64,000 nucleotides of DNA from positions 934,496 through 998,495 of the forward strand of contig SDUX01000002.1 of NCBI GenBank assembly GCA_008729055.1, given 5' to 3'. Positions 54,101 to 64,000 of the stretch are shown in pieces. The position numbers and the translations under genes are program-made. Each line of letters opens with the position of its first letter. The first letter of the stretch is position 1. The notes under the pieces are model-generated. The model was not told the origin of the DNA. It searched no databases and saw only the letters and a program-made list of their open reading frames with translations. The stretch comes from Pyropia haitanensis. Taxonomy: Eukaryota > Rhodophyta > Bangiophyceae > Bangiales > Bangiaceae.

Positions 54101-56945
54101 ACACAGGCGGAAATCACCACGCATCCATCCACGCCAGCAGCCGCCCACCGCAGACGCCGTCGGCAAGCGCCAGCCCCCCGCCAACGCCAACAACTGCCGG
54201 CTGCAAAGGCCAACGACAAGCGCCACCGCCCCGCCAACGCTCGCAGCCGCCTGCTACAGACGCTGGCGGCAAGAACCGCCGACCAATAAAAAACGGCAGC
54301 CACCGAGCGCAAACATCGACGTCAAGCGCCGCCGCCCCGCCGTCGCCAGCGGGCGCTTGCCGGCATCAGCGACGCCCAGCGTCATCCCCCCGGATAGCGA
54401 CAGCGGCCGCCCGCCGCCAAAGCCGATGGCGAGTGGTACGCCCAAGCCAGACAGCGGCCGACCGCTGGCACACCACCAGATACCTGCCATCAAAGCTGAC
54501 GGTCGGCGCCACCTCCGCGCCAACGTCAGCGGCCGCCCGCCGCCAACAGCCGCCCCTAGCGAAACCGCACAGCCAAAACCAGCAGCCGCTCGCGGCGAAC
54601 GCCGGCGGCACGCGCCCCCCAAACGGTCAAGCCGGAGGAACATTGACGGCAATGCTGGCGGCGAGCGAGTCCCACCCGCCAAAGAGCGCCCGCCCGCGGA
54701 CAACGCCACCAGCCCCCAGCCGCAGCCAGAGACGCCAACAGCCACACCCGCGCCAACGCGAGAGACCGCCCGCCGCGAACGCCGGCACCAAACACCACCT
54801 CCCAGCCAACGCAGCAGCCCGTGCTCGCCAAAGCCAGCCACGGGCGTCACCGTCCCACCACACGGCGGCCAACCACTGGAAGAGTCAGCAGCCGCCAGCC
54901 GTCAAATCTGACGACACGCGCCACCTTCCCGCCAACGTCAGCAGCCGCCCGCCGCCAACACAAGCAGCCCCCCGCCGCCAACAGCAACCTCAAGCGCAAC
55001 CTCACCGCCAACGCCAGCAGCTGCTGGCCGCCAACGCCGGCGGCAAGCACCCTCCCCCGCGCCAACGCCTGCAGCCGTGCGCCAACACCAGCAACGCCAA
55101 GCAAACCCCCCGTGTCAACGCCAGCAGCCGCCCACCGCCACAGCCACCGGCGAGCGCCGCCCCCCCTCCAAACAGCAGCCGACCGCTGACAACATCAGCG
55201 GCCGTCCAATGGCGTAGCCGGCGGCACACGGCGCACCGTCGCGAGCAGCCCCCCGCCGCCAACAGCAACGCCAAACGACGCCTCCTCCTCCAGCGCCAGC
55301 AGCCCCCCGACGGCACCGCCAGCAGCTAGCGCCATCCCCCCGCCCGCAAACGCCAGCAGTCGCCAGCCACCAACGCCCAAAGCGAGCGCCACCCCACCGC
55401 CACCGCCAGCAGCCGCCGTCCGCAAACGCCCGCGCCAAGCATCATGCCGCCGCGAACACCAGCTGCCCCCAGACGGAAGAGCCAGCGGCGGGCGTCACCC
55501 GCACGCCACAGCCAGCAGCCGCCCGCCGCCAGCGCTGGCGGCAAGCGGCTCCCCCCCGTCCAATCCACCAGGCGCCCGGCGTCAACGCCGGCGGCAATGA
55601 CCACCAACGCAATCGGCCGCTCGCCGTCTACGCCTGCGCAGAGCGCTACTCCCACGCCAACGCCAGCAACCGCCGGCCGCAAAAAGCCAGCCGCGGACGG
55701 CACCGTCCAGTCCACGTCCGCAGCCGCTCGCCGCCACCAACGACGCCATCAGGCACCCCCTGGCCACCGCAAACCGCAGCGCGCCGCCCAAGCCGGCGGC
55801 GAGCGCCACCTGCTGGTCAAAAGAGCAGACGCCCGCCCCCGCCAGTGACGCCAAGGGCAACTCCCACGCCCCACGCAAGCGGCCGCCCGCCGCCAAAAGC
55901 TGGCGGCGAGCTTCCCCCCCAAGCCAACCGGCGCCCACCCGCTGCCAACGCCTCCCGTCGCGCGCCGTCAATGTCTGCGGCAAGCGCCAACCCCCTTGCC
56001 AGCGCAGCTCGTCGTCCGACGGCACCGCCCGAGGCGAGCGCCATTTCCGCCGCCAACATTCGCAACCGCCAGCTGCGGCCGCCTGCGACCAGCGCCGCCA
56101 CCGCGCCAACGCCAGTGGCCAACCGCCGGCACCAGCGCCGACCAAGCGCAACGCCCACGCCAACGCCAGCAATCCCCCGCCGCCGCCGCCGCCGGCGACA
56201 GCCGCCTCCACGCCACCATCAGCAGCCGCCCCGCGCCAGCACCACCCGCCGCTCACCATCAAAAGCCGGCGGCGAGCGCAGCCCCCCCGCAAACCCAAGC
56301 GGCCACCCAACAGCACAGCCGGCGGCGGGGGCCACCCCCCGGCCCACCCCGGCAGCCACCCACCGTCAATGCTGCCGGCATGCGCCATCCCCCCCCACGA
56401 GCACCGGCAGCCCGCAGTCGCCAACGCGGGAGGCACGCACCACCGCCCCGTCCAACAACACCCGCCAGGCGCCAACAAAAGTGCCCAGGAAAAGTCCCCC
56501 CCCCGCCGACGCCAGTAGCCGCGTGGCGCTACCGCCCGCGGGCGAGCGCCACCCCGACGCCATCCCCAGCAGCCACCCGCTGTGAGTGCCAGCGGCGAGC
56601 GGGCAAGTCGCGGCCAAACAGCGGCGGGCCACCGCCAGCGCCGACGGCAAGTGCGACGCACCCACCAGACAGCGACGGCTCGCCGCCGCCGACCGCAGCA
56701 GCCCGCCACCGCCAGCGCGTCACGAGCAGCGGGCCCCGTCCACCATCACGCCAACGTCGACCGCCCACCAAGGTGGTCGCGACCGGCACGAGTCTTGGCA
56801 GCGTGTGCCCGCTCTGCCGGCCGTTGCACTTCCCGTCAGCACGACTGCACACGCCGCACAGCCGCCAAGGTGCTGCGCGCCGCCAGTGCTGGCAGCGAGT
56901 GCCACCCGCCCGCCGCCGTCAGCGCCAGCCGCTCCCGCCACAAGC
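48181..56945. repeat. Large degenerate satellite-like array, unit about 55 bases
   Basis: Two alternating blocks recur throughout: GCCAACGCCAGCAGCCGCC and GCCAACGCCGGCGGCGAGCG followed by CCACCCC. Anchor spacings I measured cluster near 53-57 bases (for example 48247, 48300, 48356), with multiples elsewhere. Copies are diverged, many carrying AAACAGCGGCCG or AGCGGCGAG variants. The plus strand is rich in C and A and poor in T: the 60-base row at 51361 has one T and sixteen A. Long ORFs appear in all plus frames but no single frame persists, so coding is unlikely. About 150-160 units are implied by length. The boundaries are soft. Confidence 0.85.
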
Positions 56946-57739
56946 CGACGCGGGCGCCGCCACGCCGCCCGCACGGCGGCCGCCCGCCATCGTCGTTACC
57001 GCGTGGCGCCAAGCCCGCACCCTCGCCGCCGCCGCCGGTGGCCGCCCCTCGCTCCAGCCGCCCCCGCCACCTTGCCACCGGGGCGGCGCCGCCCGCCGCA
57101 ACCGGCAGCGCGCGCCACCCCGCCGCGGGCCAGACAACAACCGCGGCCACCCCGCGGTGGTCGCCACAGCCCGCCCCCCCCCCCAAACAAACGGGTGCCG
57201 CCTGCCCGACCACAACCGCCGCCAACCCGCGGTGGTCGCCACAGCCAACCGCCGCCCAAAAACGGGCGCCCGACCCACCCGCCCGCACCGCCCGCCACCA
57301 ACGTCGACGGCGGGGGCGGGATGGGCCGCCAGGCGCCGCCTCTGCCGCCAACGCAGCCGTCAACACGGGCGGCAGGCGCGCGCGGCGGCGCTGCCACAAC
57401 AAAAGAAAAGAGGGGCGGCGCCCACCACCAAAGCCGGCCGACGGCGTCACCGCACCGCACCCGCGCCGTCGCCGGCCGCCACCGCCGCCGTCACTGGGGA
57501 GCGTCGGCGCGGCAACGACGAGCAGCGGCGGCCGCGCCCGCCCGTGCCGGCGCGAGCCGTGCGCCCGCGCCGTGGCCGGCCACCCCCCCGCCAGCGCAAC
57601 GGCCATCGCGGTCGCTCGCGGCAACGACTCCCCGGCCATGCCTTGCGCCGCCGTCGCGTCTCCGTCGGCACGTGCCGCAGGGGGCGACGGCAAACCGCAA
57701 CAGCGGCGCATCGGCGGTGGCGGGTGCCGCGGCGAGCAG
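56946..57739. other. GC-rich tract beyond the array, no gene recognised
   Basis: A duplicated segment CCGCGGTGGTCGCCACAGCC (57155-57174 and about 57228-57247) continues the repetitive character. ORFs on both strands are low complexity. Confidence 0.4.
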
Positions 57740-58115
57740 AGTGGCGGGGAGGCAGAGACAACGTCAATGGACGGCGAAGCTCGCTCCGGAACCATGACAG
57801 GAGAGACGGATGCTCCAAAACAGATCAAACACCAACAGAGCACACAGAAACGGCCACAAACAGAAAAAAAGAGGGTATGAATGTCAGAAGGGCCACAGCA
57901 TTACGGTCCACGGTCGCAAAGCTGAACAAGCCAAAACCAAAGAGGAACGAACAAATACCCCACTCCAACCTGTACCGCCAATACATCGTAGCACATCAAA
58001 AACAGACGGGATCGCAGGACAACGGACAAGAAGCTGAGGAGCACCGAGAGAAGGATCCGTACCTTGGAGTTGAGACGGAGCACGATCCGAAGGGGCAACG
58101 CCGACGCCGGTAAAG
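57740..58115. other. Island of lower GC at the array edge
   Basis: About 375 bases, A-rich on the plus strand (for example AACAGAAAAAAAGAGGGT at 57858), in sharp contrast to both sides. An ATG at 57879 opens 78 codons to a TAA at 58111-58113 (MNVRRATALRSTVAKLNKPK at the start), basic and unrecognised. It may be a gene end, a mobile-element remnant or unique DNA between repeats. Confidence 0.4.
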
Positions 58116-61100
58116 TCGGCGCGTGCAAGACGGCGGCAACCGTTCACGTCGGCAACGGCAGGGCCAACAACAGCGGTGGCGGCATCAACGGCGACCGCGT
58201 CAGCCGCGAAAGCACCTGACGCCATCGGCCACCGGCGGCAACGCCGGCGACCGCCGCCAAGACGGGCGGTGGCGCCGCCGGTGCGGTCGGGCGCCGCGAC
58301 GGGCGGCCACGGTGACGTGACCACAGCCGGGGTGGCCGATAGTGGATGACTGGCGGCGGGTGGCAGCCGCGCGCGGTGGCGTATGAGGGAGCGACGTATA
58401 TGTACTCGGCGAGGACGCCGGGCGTGGCGGTGGACCCGTAGGACGCTGGGTGGGGGGGAGGGGGCGGGGGGAGTGCACGGCGCGGGCGTGCGCGTACGCC
58501 GCCGCGTGGGCCCACGAGCGCGCGCGCGCGCGGGAGGGCCGGACGGGGTGGGGCGGGAAGCGGGGAAGGCGAGACGGCCGCTGGTAGACGGTGGGCGTCA
58601 GGGAACGCGCCGCGCGGCGACCGATAGTGGCGGGGTGGGTGAGCGCGCGGGAAGCCACGCCGGCGTGCGCGAGGGCGCCGGTTACAGGCGCGCGGCGAGC
58701 CCGCCACGGGTGCCCGGCCGCGTCGGCTCCCGCGCCAGCCCGCATTGCACTGAGCGGGAGGCGGGGCGCGCGACCGACGCGCGGCGCCGGGGTTGCCACC
58801 CAGCCGGGCCGCCCCGCGGTCGCGGCAGGCGCACGCACTCTGGGCCGGCAGCCGGGGGTCCTCCGCCGGCGGCGGCGGCCGCCAGCGATTCCCGCCACCC
58901 TCGGAAGGCGACCGCTCTCCGAGCTGGCCAACGCGGACGGCGGGGGGGGTGCGAAAGGGGGGGCGGAGCCGTTGCTTGCAGTGCGCTGCGAACCGCCGCC
59001 CGAGGCGCGCGCGCTCCAGACCACCCGCCACGACGGCTGCGGCCGGACGTCGCGCTGCCGCCCCCCCCCTTCGAATGGAGCGCGCGCGAGAGCGCGCGTC
59101 TCGCCGCGCCCATATTCTCTCTGTTTTATTGCGCGCCGGCCGGACGTGGCGGGCCACGGTGGGCGGCGACGGGTCGTCCCTGGCCGTCTGCCATGGACGG
59201 GCGGGCGCTGCGGGTGGTGGCCGCCGCCTTCCCGCCACGGCACGTTTTTCACTGTTCGTGACCCTCCCCAAGGCTCTGTGAAAAGGGGGGGGGGGGGCGG
59301 GAGCGGTCGGGTGGTGGGGGAGGGGCCGCCGGCGGCCGGCGTGCCGCTCCGCCCCCGGGCGTTTGCGCCGCGCGGATGCGCCGTGGGAGGTGACGCGGGA
59401 CGGTCGCGTTCAAAAAAAAAACAGACCAAACAGCAGAAAAGAACCGTTTCTCCAGGCACCTCCCCGTGTGCTTCCGTCGTTGCGGATGACAGTGCGCTTC
59501 TCAGAGTTCTTTTTTGAGTGGGTGCGGGCCGGGACGCCAGCAGAGACGGCGGCGTCCCACCGGGAAGGCCGCAACGGCCGCAGCGCCGCGCGCCTCGCGC
59601 CATCCGCGGTGCGCCCCCGCTGTGACGTGCCAGTAGCCGCCGCGCACTTCCCTTGCTGCTTCCGGTCGCGCACACCTCACGCGCACCCGTGTGCGGGCAC
59701 GGTGTTGGCGGGTATCCCTACAGACGGCCCGGTGGATCACCACACGAGAGGGCTGGCGTGGGTGGTGGCGGCTGGGAGACACACCGGGAGACGCGGCCGG
59801 CCGACCGAGCAACCGCCAGCCCAGCGGTTTCCCGCCACAGATCCCGGGCGCGCGGCGCCGCGCCCGGCGTGCTTTGGCCCCGTCAACGGCCGGCACACCC
59901 GGCTGTCGGCGGGGCGGCCAACCCCCACCCGCCCTGAAAAAAAGCAGCTAGCCCTGGTGTGGTTGGCGGCCGCCGCCCGCGGCGCCCCCTGCCAGCGGGA
60001 CGGCCCGCGCCGCGGCGGCCACCGCGACGGGGAGCGCGTCTGGCCCGCCGCCGCGACCGCCCCACACCGCGCCCACGCCCTGCAGATACCCCTTCTCGGC
60101 CGCGGCAGAGTGGGCCACGGGATGCACCACGACGCCCCGCCGCGCCCCCGCCACCCCACTTCCCCCTCTCCTACCGCCTCCGTTTCGTGGCATCTGGGGG
60201 ACTGGCGCGCGGTGCGGGGGCGCAAGCAAGGGGGGGGGTGGGGGGGGGGGTGGCGGCCGCACGGCGGCGGCCGTGACGGCGGGCGTGGCCGCTCGCTGGC
60301 GGGAGGGGGCGGCCCGCCGCCCGGCGGCGGGCGCGCGCGAGCGCGCAACGCGTTCGGCCGCCGCGGCCGCCGCGCCACGGCGAGGTTGGTTTGGACGAGC
60401 GGGACTTTTGGCGGGGCGTCACCATGTCCGCCCTCCCCCCCCCCCCCCGCCCCCCACTTTTCCCGCCCCGCGGTGCGTGGTGCAGCGGCGGCGACGCGCG
60501 TCGGCGGTGATGACCGTTTGGGGGCGTGTCGATGGGCGGGGCGCGGGCCGGTCGTGGCCAGGCGGTCGCGGCAGCTGGGGACTGGCGCGCCGGTGCGGGT
60601 GGTGGTGGCGTTGGGCAAGGGGGGGGGGGGGGGAGATGGACGACCGGCGGCCGGGTGGGCGGCCGGGCTCTCGCGGGTGGCAGCTGCAGCCGGCCACCCC
60701 CCGGCGCGCGCGCGCGCGGGCGAGGGATGGAACGGCCGTCGCGGCCAGGCGGGGCCACGACCGGAGCGCTTTGACTGGGCGGAGCTGGCGGCGTCGGCCG
60801 CCGCGGGCCGCCCATGCCACGGCCCAACTGGCGGGAAGGTGGACAGCGGCGGGCGGCAGGGCGGCGAGCGGCGCGACCGCGCCGTGACACCTCCCCTCTT
60901 GGCCCCCATCGCCCGCACCCTGCCCCTGTTCCCGCGGTGGCGACCGTACGCGGCGCGTCGGGCGGCCGCCGCGGCGGCCGTCACCACCGGCGGCGACCCC
61001 GTGTCGCGGCGGGTCGCCCGCGCCGCGCGCCGCGGCGCGGCGGCGCGCCACGCGCGGCGGCGCGCCGGTCTGGCATGCCCCCGCCCGCCGTGTGCACCCG

Positions 61101-61570
61101 CACCCGCGCGCAATGGCCCCCCAAGCCCACTGCGCGCCCGCCCTCCCCGTCGGCCGCTGTTGCCTCGCCTCCGGCCCCACACGCAACGCGGCGCTCCCGC
61201 CTTCCGTTCTTCTCTTCCATTCCCGCCACGCCGCGGCGCGCGGCGGGGGGACCGCGGGCGGCCACGGCGCGCCCGCCCCACCTTCCCCCCCCCCCCACCC
61301 CTGCCCCCGCCAACCATTCCGAGCTCCCGCCACGGCGGTGGGGCACCCGGCCACGCCGGGCCGTTGGCACTCCTGCGCGGCGCCGCGACCGCGGCGGCGG
61401 CGGTGGATTGGCGGGAGCTTCCCCCGCCTTCTTTTCCCCGCTGTCGCCAGCCGTTTTGGTGCGTGCGGGCGGCAGCGGCAGTCGTGGCGGCAGCGGCGGC
61501 CGCGGCTCGGGCGCTGTGACCGGTCGGGCTGGACAAGCGGCAGGGTCTGGGGGGGGGGAGGGGCGGCGTG
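58116..61570. other. GC-rich region, no gene recognised
   Basis: ORFs of 300-700 codons occur on both strands but are Arg/Pro/Gly/Ala shadows. The least noisy pieces are on the minus strand near 60160-59950 (VVVHPVAHSAAAEKGYLQGV, then AVWGGRGGGPDALPVAVAAA). These could be an exon, but I cannot name them. CG-alternating tracts occur at 58510-58530, 59077-59100 and 60703-60720. Confidence 0.3.
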
Positions 61571-61577
61571 TATATAT
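61571..61577 (+). promoter_or_regulatory. Possible TATA box
   Basis: TATATAT in an otherwise GC-rich context (GTGTATATATGCC). There is no supported gene immediately downstream, so it may be chance. Confidence 0.2.
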
Positions 61578-61599
61578 GCCGGCGCCCCGCGAGCTACGG

Positions 61600-64000
61600 C
61601 GGCGGCGGCTCGGCCGCGCCCCTGCTGCGGCTGCCCATCCCGTCGTCGACGTTGCCAGCCCGTCACCGTTGCCGCCGCTTTCCCATCGGCGCCCCTCACC
61701 TCTTTCCCCCTGCCGTGGCCGTCGGCGTTGCCCGCCGCCAACGAGGTGGGCGCCGCCCCTCCACCATTGTCCTTGCCGCGGCGCCGCCATGCCTGTCGTC
61801 ACCCCGTCGGCTGCTGCGGGCGCCCGCCACTGGACGCCGTCGTGAACGCACCATCACGCCGCCCCCCATCGGTCGTGTCACCACTCGCCGCGCGTCGCAT
61901 CGGGGTTTGTCGGCCGCCGCTGGCGGTGACCGTCCTGGCATTGCGCCGCCTCGCGTGTCGAGCTCGTCGTCGTCACCATCGGGTGTGGCGGCTGCCCTCC
62001 CCCTGCCGTCGTTGGCGCCGCCCCCCCCGTTTGCAGATTCCCCTGTCGCGACCGGGCGGACCGGTCTCGTGGCGTTGTCGCCGCGTGCTGGTCGTCCCGG
62101 CGTTCCGCCCATCGCTGTGGCGGCGCCTTTATCTATGTCAACCTTTGCTGCACTTCTCCCCCGTCGTTGGCACCGCACCCTTATCGTGGCGCGGCTGTCA
62201 TCCGTCGTTGACCGCCCCTCGTCGTTACCAGCGCCCATGCCGTCGCTGCAGCGCCTCCCTCACCGTTGTGGTGCCTTCCCCCTCCTCACCATTACCGGCC
62301 CGTGTTCAAGTGGCCGCTCCTCTCGGTGAGCCGCTTCGCCACCCCCCCACGTAAGTGCTGCTGGCCGTCAGCCGCGGCTGAGGTGCCCGCTTTGCTGCTG
62401 TATCCCGCCATATCGTCAAGCCCCACCACCCGCCGTGGCCGCCCTCTGGCCGTTGGGGTCTCGCCTCCTCACCGCTGCTGCTCCCCACTCCCTCGACAAG
62501 CTTCCCCCCCCGGCCGAGACGCTACCTCTCCGCAGTCAAGCTACTCCCGTCATCATGCCATCTCCGCCGTCGGTACCCTTTTCTCCATGTGCGGTCGCCG
62601 CCCCCCCGCTGTTGCTGCCACCGCCGCCTGGCTGACCGTCAAGCCCCCTTCCTCCGCCTCCACCGCCGGCTCCTCCCTCCCAAGGCTGCTCCCCGCGTCG
62701 CTGCCACCCTATCGTCGTCGATGCGGCGGGCTTGTCTTGATGTTGTAGCCCCCCCATCTCGGACGGCGCGCACGCGTGGCGGCGTTCACTCGGCCGCCGC
62801 GCACGCGCGGCAGCGCCTCAGTGCCGCCGTACCCGCATCGACGCGGCGGCCGCCCCCGCCTCGGCGCGTCGCCGCCCCCCATTGTGGCGGTCATCCGCCC
62901 CTCGTTGCCGTCACCAAGCCGGTGTTGCGTCGTCGTCGCCGTGCGCCGCCGCTTCTTTGTCGTTGCCGCGCTGTCGCCGCTGCCGCCCCGCGCCTGCGGC
63001 GTGCCGCCGTCCCCCTCTGGCGACGCGGCGGCCGCCCGACGCCTGGCATCTGCGATGCCCTCCCGTCGTGGCCGTGTGCGCTCTCTGTCGCCGCCGCCAT
63101 CTCGTTGAGGCGATCCGCCGCCGCCGCCGCCGCTGGCGCTGCTGACATTGCCGCCCCCCCCTCTCCCTTCATCTGTTCGCTCCACGTGGCCCCCCTCTTC
63201 GGTGCTGTCGCCGTCCCGTCGAGGCGACCCTCCCCGGTCGTTGATGCTACCACCCCCGTCGTTTTTGCTGCTCCCACCGTCGTTCCTGCGGCCCCCCGCG
63301 GCGTTGCCGGTGCCGCCGCTGTCGTTGGAGCTGACGATGTCGTAATGCCGTCGCTCCTGTCGTTGCCACCTCCCCCCGGTCCTTGGGTGTCGCCCCTGCC
63401 TCGCCCGTGTTGTAGCGTGGCCATCTTTGCCTTTGTCACCTCCTGACCCGTCACCCAGCCGCCGTTGCTACCTTTGCCGGCGCCCGCCTGGACGTTTGGC
63501 TGCGCCTCGGCCGTTCCGACGGCCGCTCCCATCTTTGCCGCCTCTTTCTCTTGTGGTGCTGGAGGTGGGCTCTGCCTGATTGATGGGGTGACGGCGCCTG
63601 CCGCTTGTGGCGGCGGAGTGGGCTGCCGCGCCAAGATGAGCGCGTGGCGCACGCTGCAGCCATTATTGTCGGTCGCCATGCGCTTCGCGCCGCGGCACTG
63701 GACGTCTGCCTTTGGCCGAGTCGGCCGCGCGTGCAGCTAGGGGCGGCGTTGGACGGCTGTAGCCCGCTTCGCGAGTCCCACTTGTTGGCAGCAGCGGCGG
63801 TACGATGGGGCGTCGTGTCCGCCGCGGCCATCGGGCGTCGCGGCCGCGGTCGCAGCGTGGCTGTCTTCGTCTCTATCCGCGCCGCTGTCGCCGCCGCGCG
63901 GCGGCGCCGCTAACATTGCCGCCGTCGCGGCCGGTAGGTCCATCGTGTTCATCGCTTCTGCGGGTAGCGCTGCCGCCGCCGCGGCCACTGCCGCTGCCGT
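61600..64000. repeat. Degenerate repetitive tract, poor in A on the plus strand
   Basis: CGTCGTTGCCGCC-like words recur irregularly to the window end (for example near 62003, 62190, 62960, 63239 and 63300). The plus strand is rich in C, G and T and poor in A. I could not fix a period. The minus strand is open for 262 codons (63679-62891, opening MATDNNGCSVRHALILARQP) and reads as a Gly/Ala/Thr-rich disordered peptide, which may be chance. It continues past the window edge. Confidence 0.45.

Noticed and set aside
53698..55329. Repeat array as a long repetitive protein
   Set aside because: No single frame persists along the array, the unit is not a clear multiple of three, and peptides from all three frames look equally arbitrary.
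48181..56945. CRISPR array
   Set aside because: Units are adjacent and diverged, with no conserved direct repeat separated by unique spacers, and the context is eukaryotic.
59363..61519. 718-codon plus ORF and 599-codon minus ORF
   Set aside because: Low-complexity shadows of GC-rich DNA on both strands with no recognisable domain.

Overview
This window reads as nuclear DNA of a very GC-rich eukaryote, most likely a red alga of the Porphyra/Pyropia (Bangiales) type. The reasons are: spliced cytosolic ribosomal-protein and NAC-beta genes; an organelle-targeted Cpn60 whose presequence carries an early phenylalanine, as red-algal plastid transit peptides do; short GC-rich genes with few introns; and many long G, C and GGC runs. 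The species call is inference. Introns are 244-419 bases, and nine of the ten I place open with GTACG instead of the usual GTRAGT. Several starts share a Kozak-like CACCATGG.

Layout. 1-1389 (minus): 5' part of a proton-pumping NAD(P) transhydrogenase alpha-region gene, cut by the window edge. 7.4-8.4 kb: RPS16 (three exons). 9.2-10.5 kb (minus): an organellar YqgF/RuvX-type resolvase homologue (three exons), head to head with an NmrA-like NAD(P)-binding protein (11.3-12.4 kb). 12.8-14.05 kb (minus) and 16.9-18.1 kb (plus): two diverged paralogues of an unrecognised single-pass membrane protein, arranged divergently. 18.9-20.7 kb: plastid-type Cpn60. 21.1-23.0 kb: mitochondrial 2-enoyl-ACP/CoA reductase (MECR-like, four exons). 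24.8-26.9 kb: a secreted LPMO-like protein with a histidine-brace arrangement (four exons). 27.5 kb: a small unrecognised membrane ORF. 28.6-29.1 kb: NAC beta (BTF3).

From 30 kb onward genes are sparse. 30.9-31.2 kb holds a hairpin and a tandem pair of ~100-base units with palindromes. 33.5-36.5 kb is a field of G/C homopolymers. 36.6-40.5 kb encodes a PH-domain CAMK-like protein kinase, and 43.4-41.5 kb (minus) a guanylate kinase joined to an N-terminal membrane domain. Between these two convergent genes lies an AT-richer element bounded by CGTTAA/palindrome clusters. 45.0-46.0 kb is an unrecognised gene. In all three of these genes, and in the transhydrogenase, the reading frame breaks exactly at long G or C runs. 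I treat these as probable sequence or assembly length errors, not as pseudogenes.

48.2-56.9 kb is a single ~8.8 kb degenerate satellite-like array (unit about 55 bases, plus strand rich in C and A and almost without T). 61.6-64.0 kb is another repetitive tract, poor in A on the plus strand. The gene-bearing left half is largely housekeeping and organelle metabolism: redox (NNT, MECR, NmrA-like), plastid folding (Cpn60) and translation (RPS16, NAC beta). The right half is repeat-dominated and could be pericentromeric or subtelomeric. I found no rRNA, tRNA, CRISPR or recognisable transposase.
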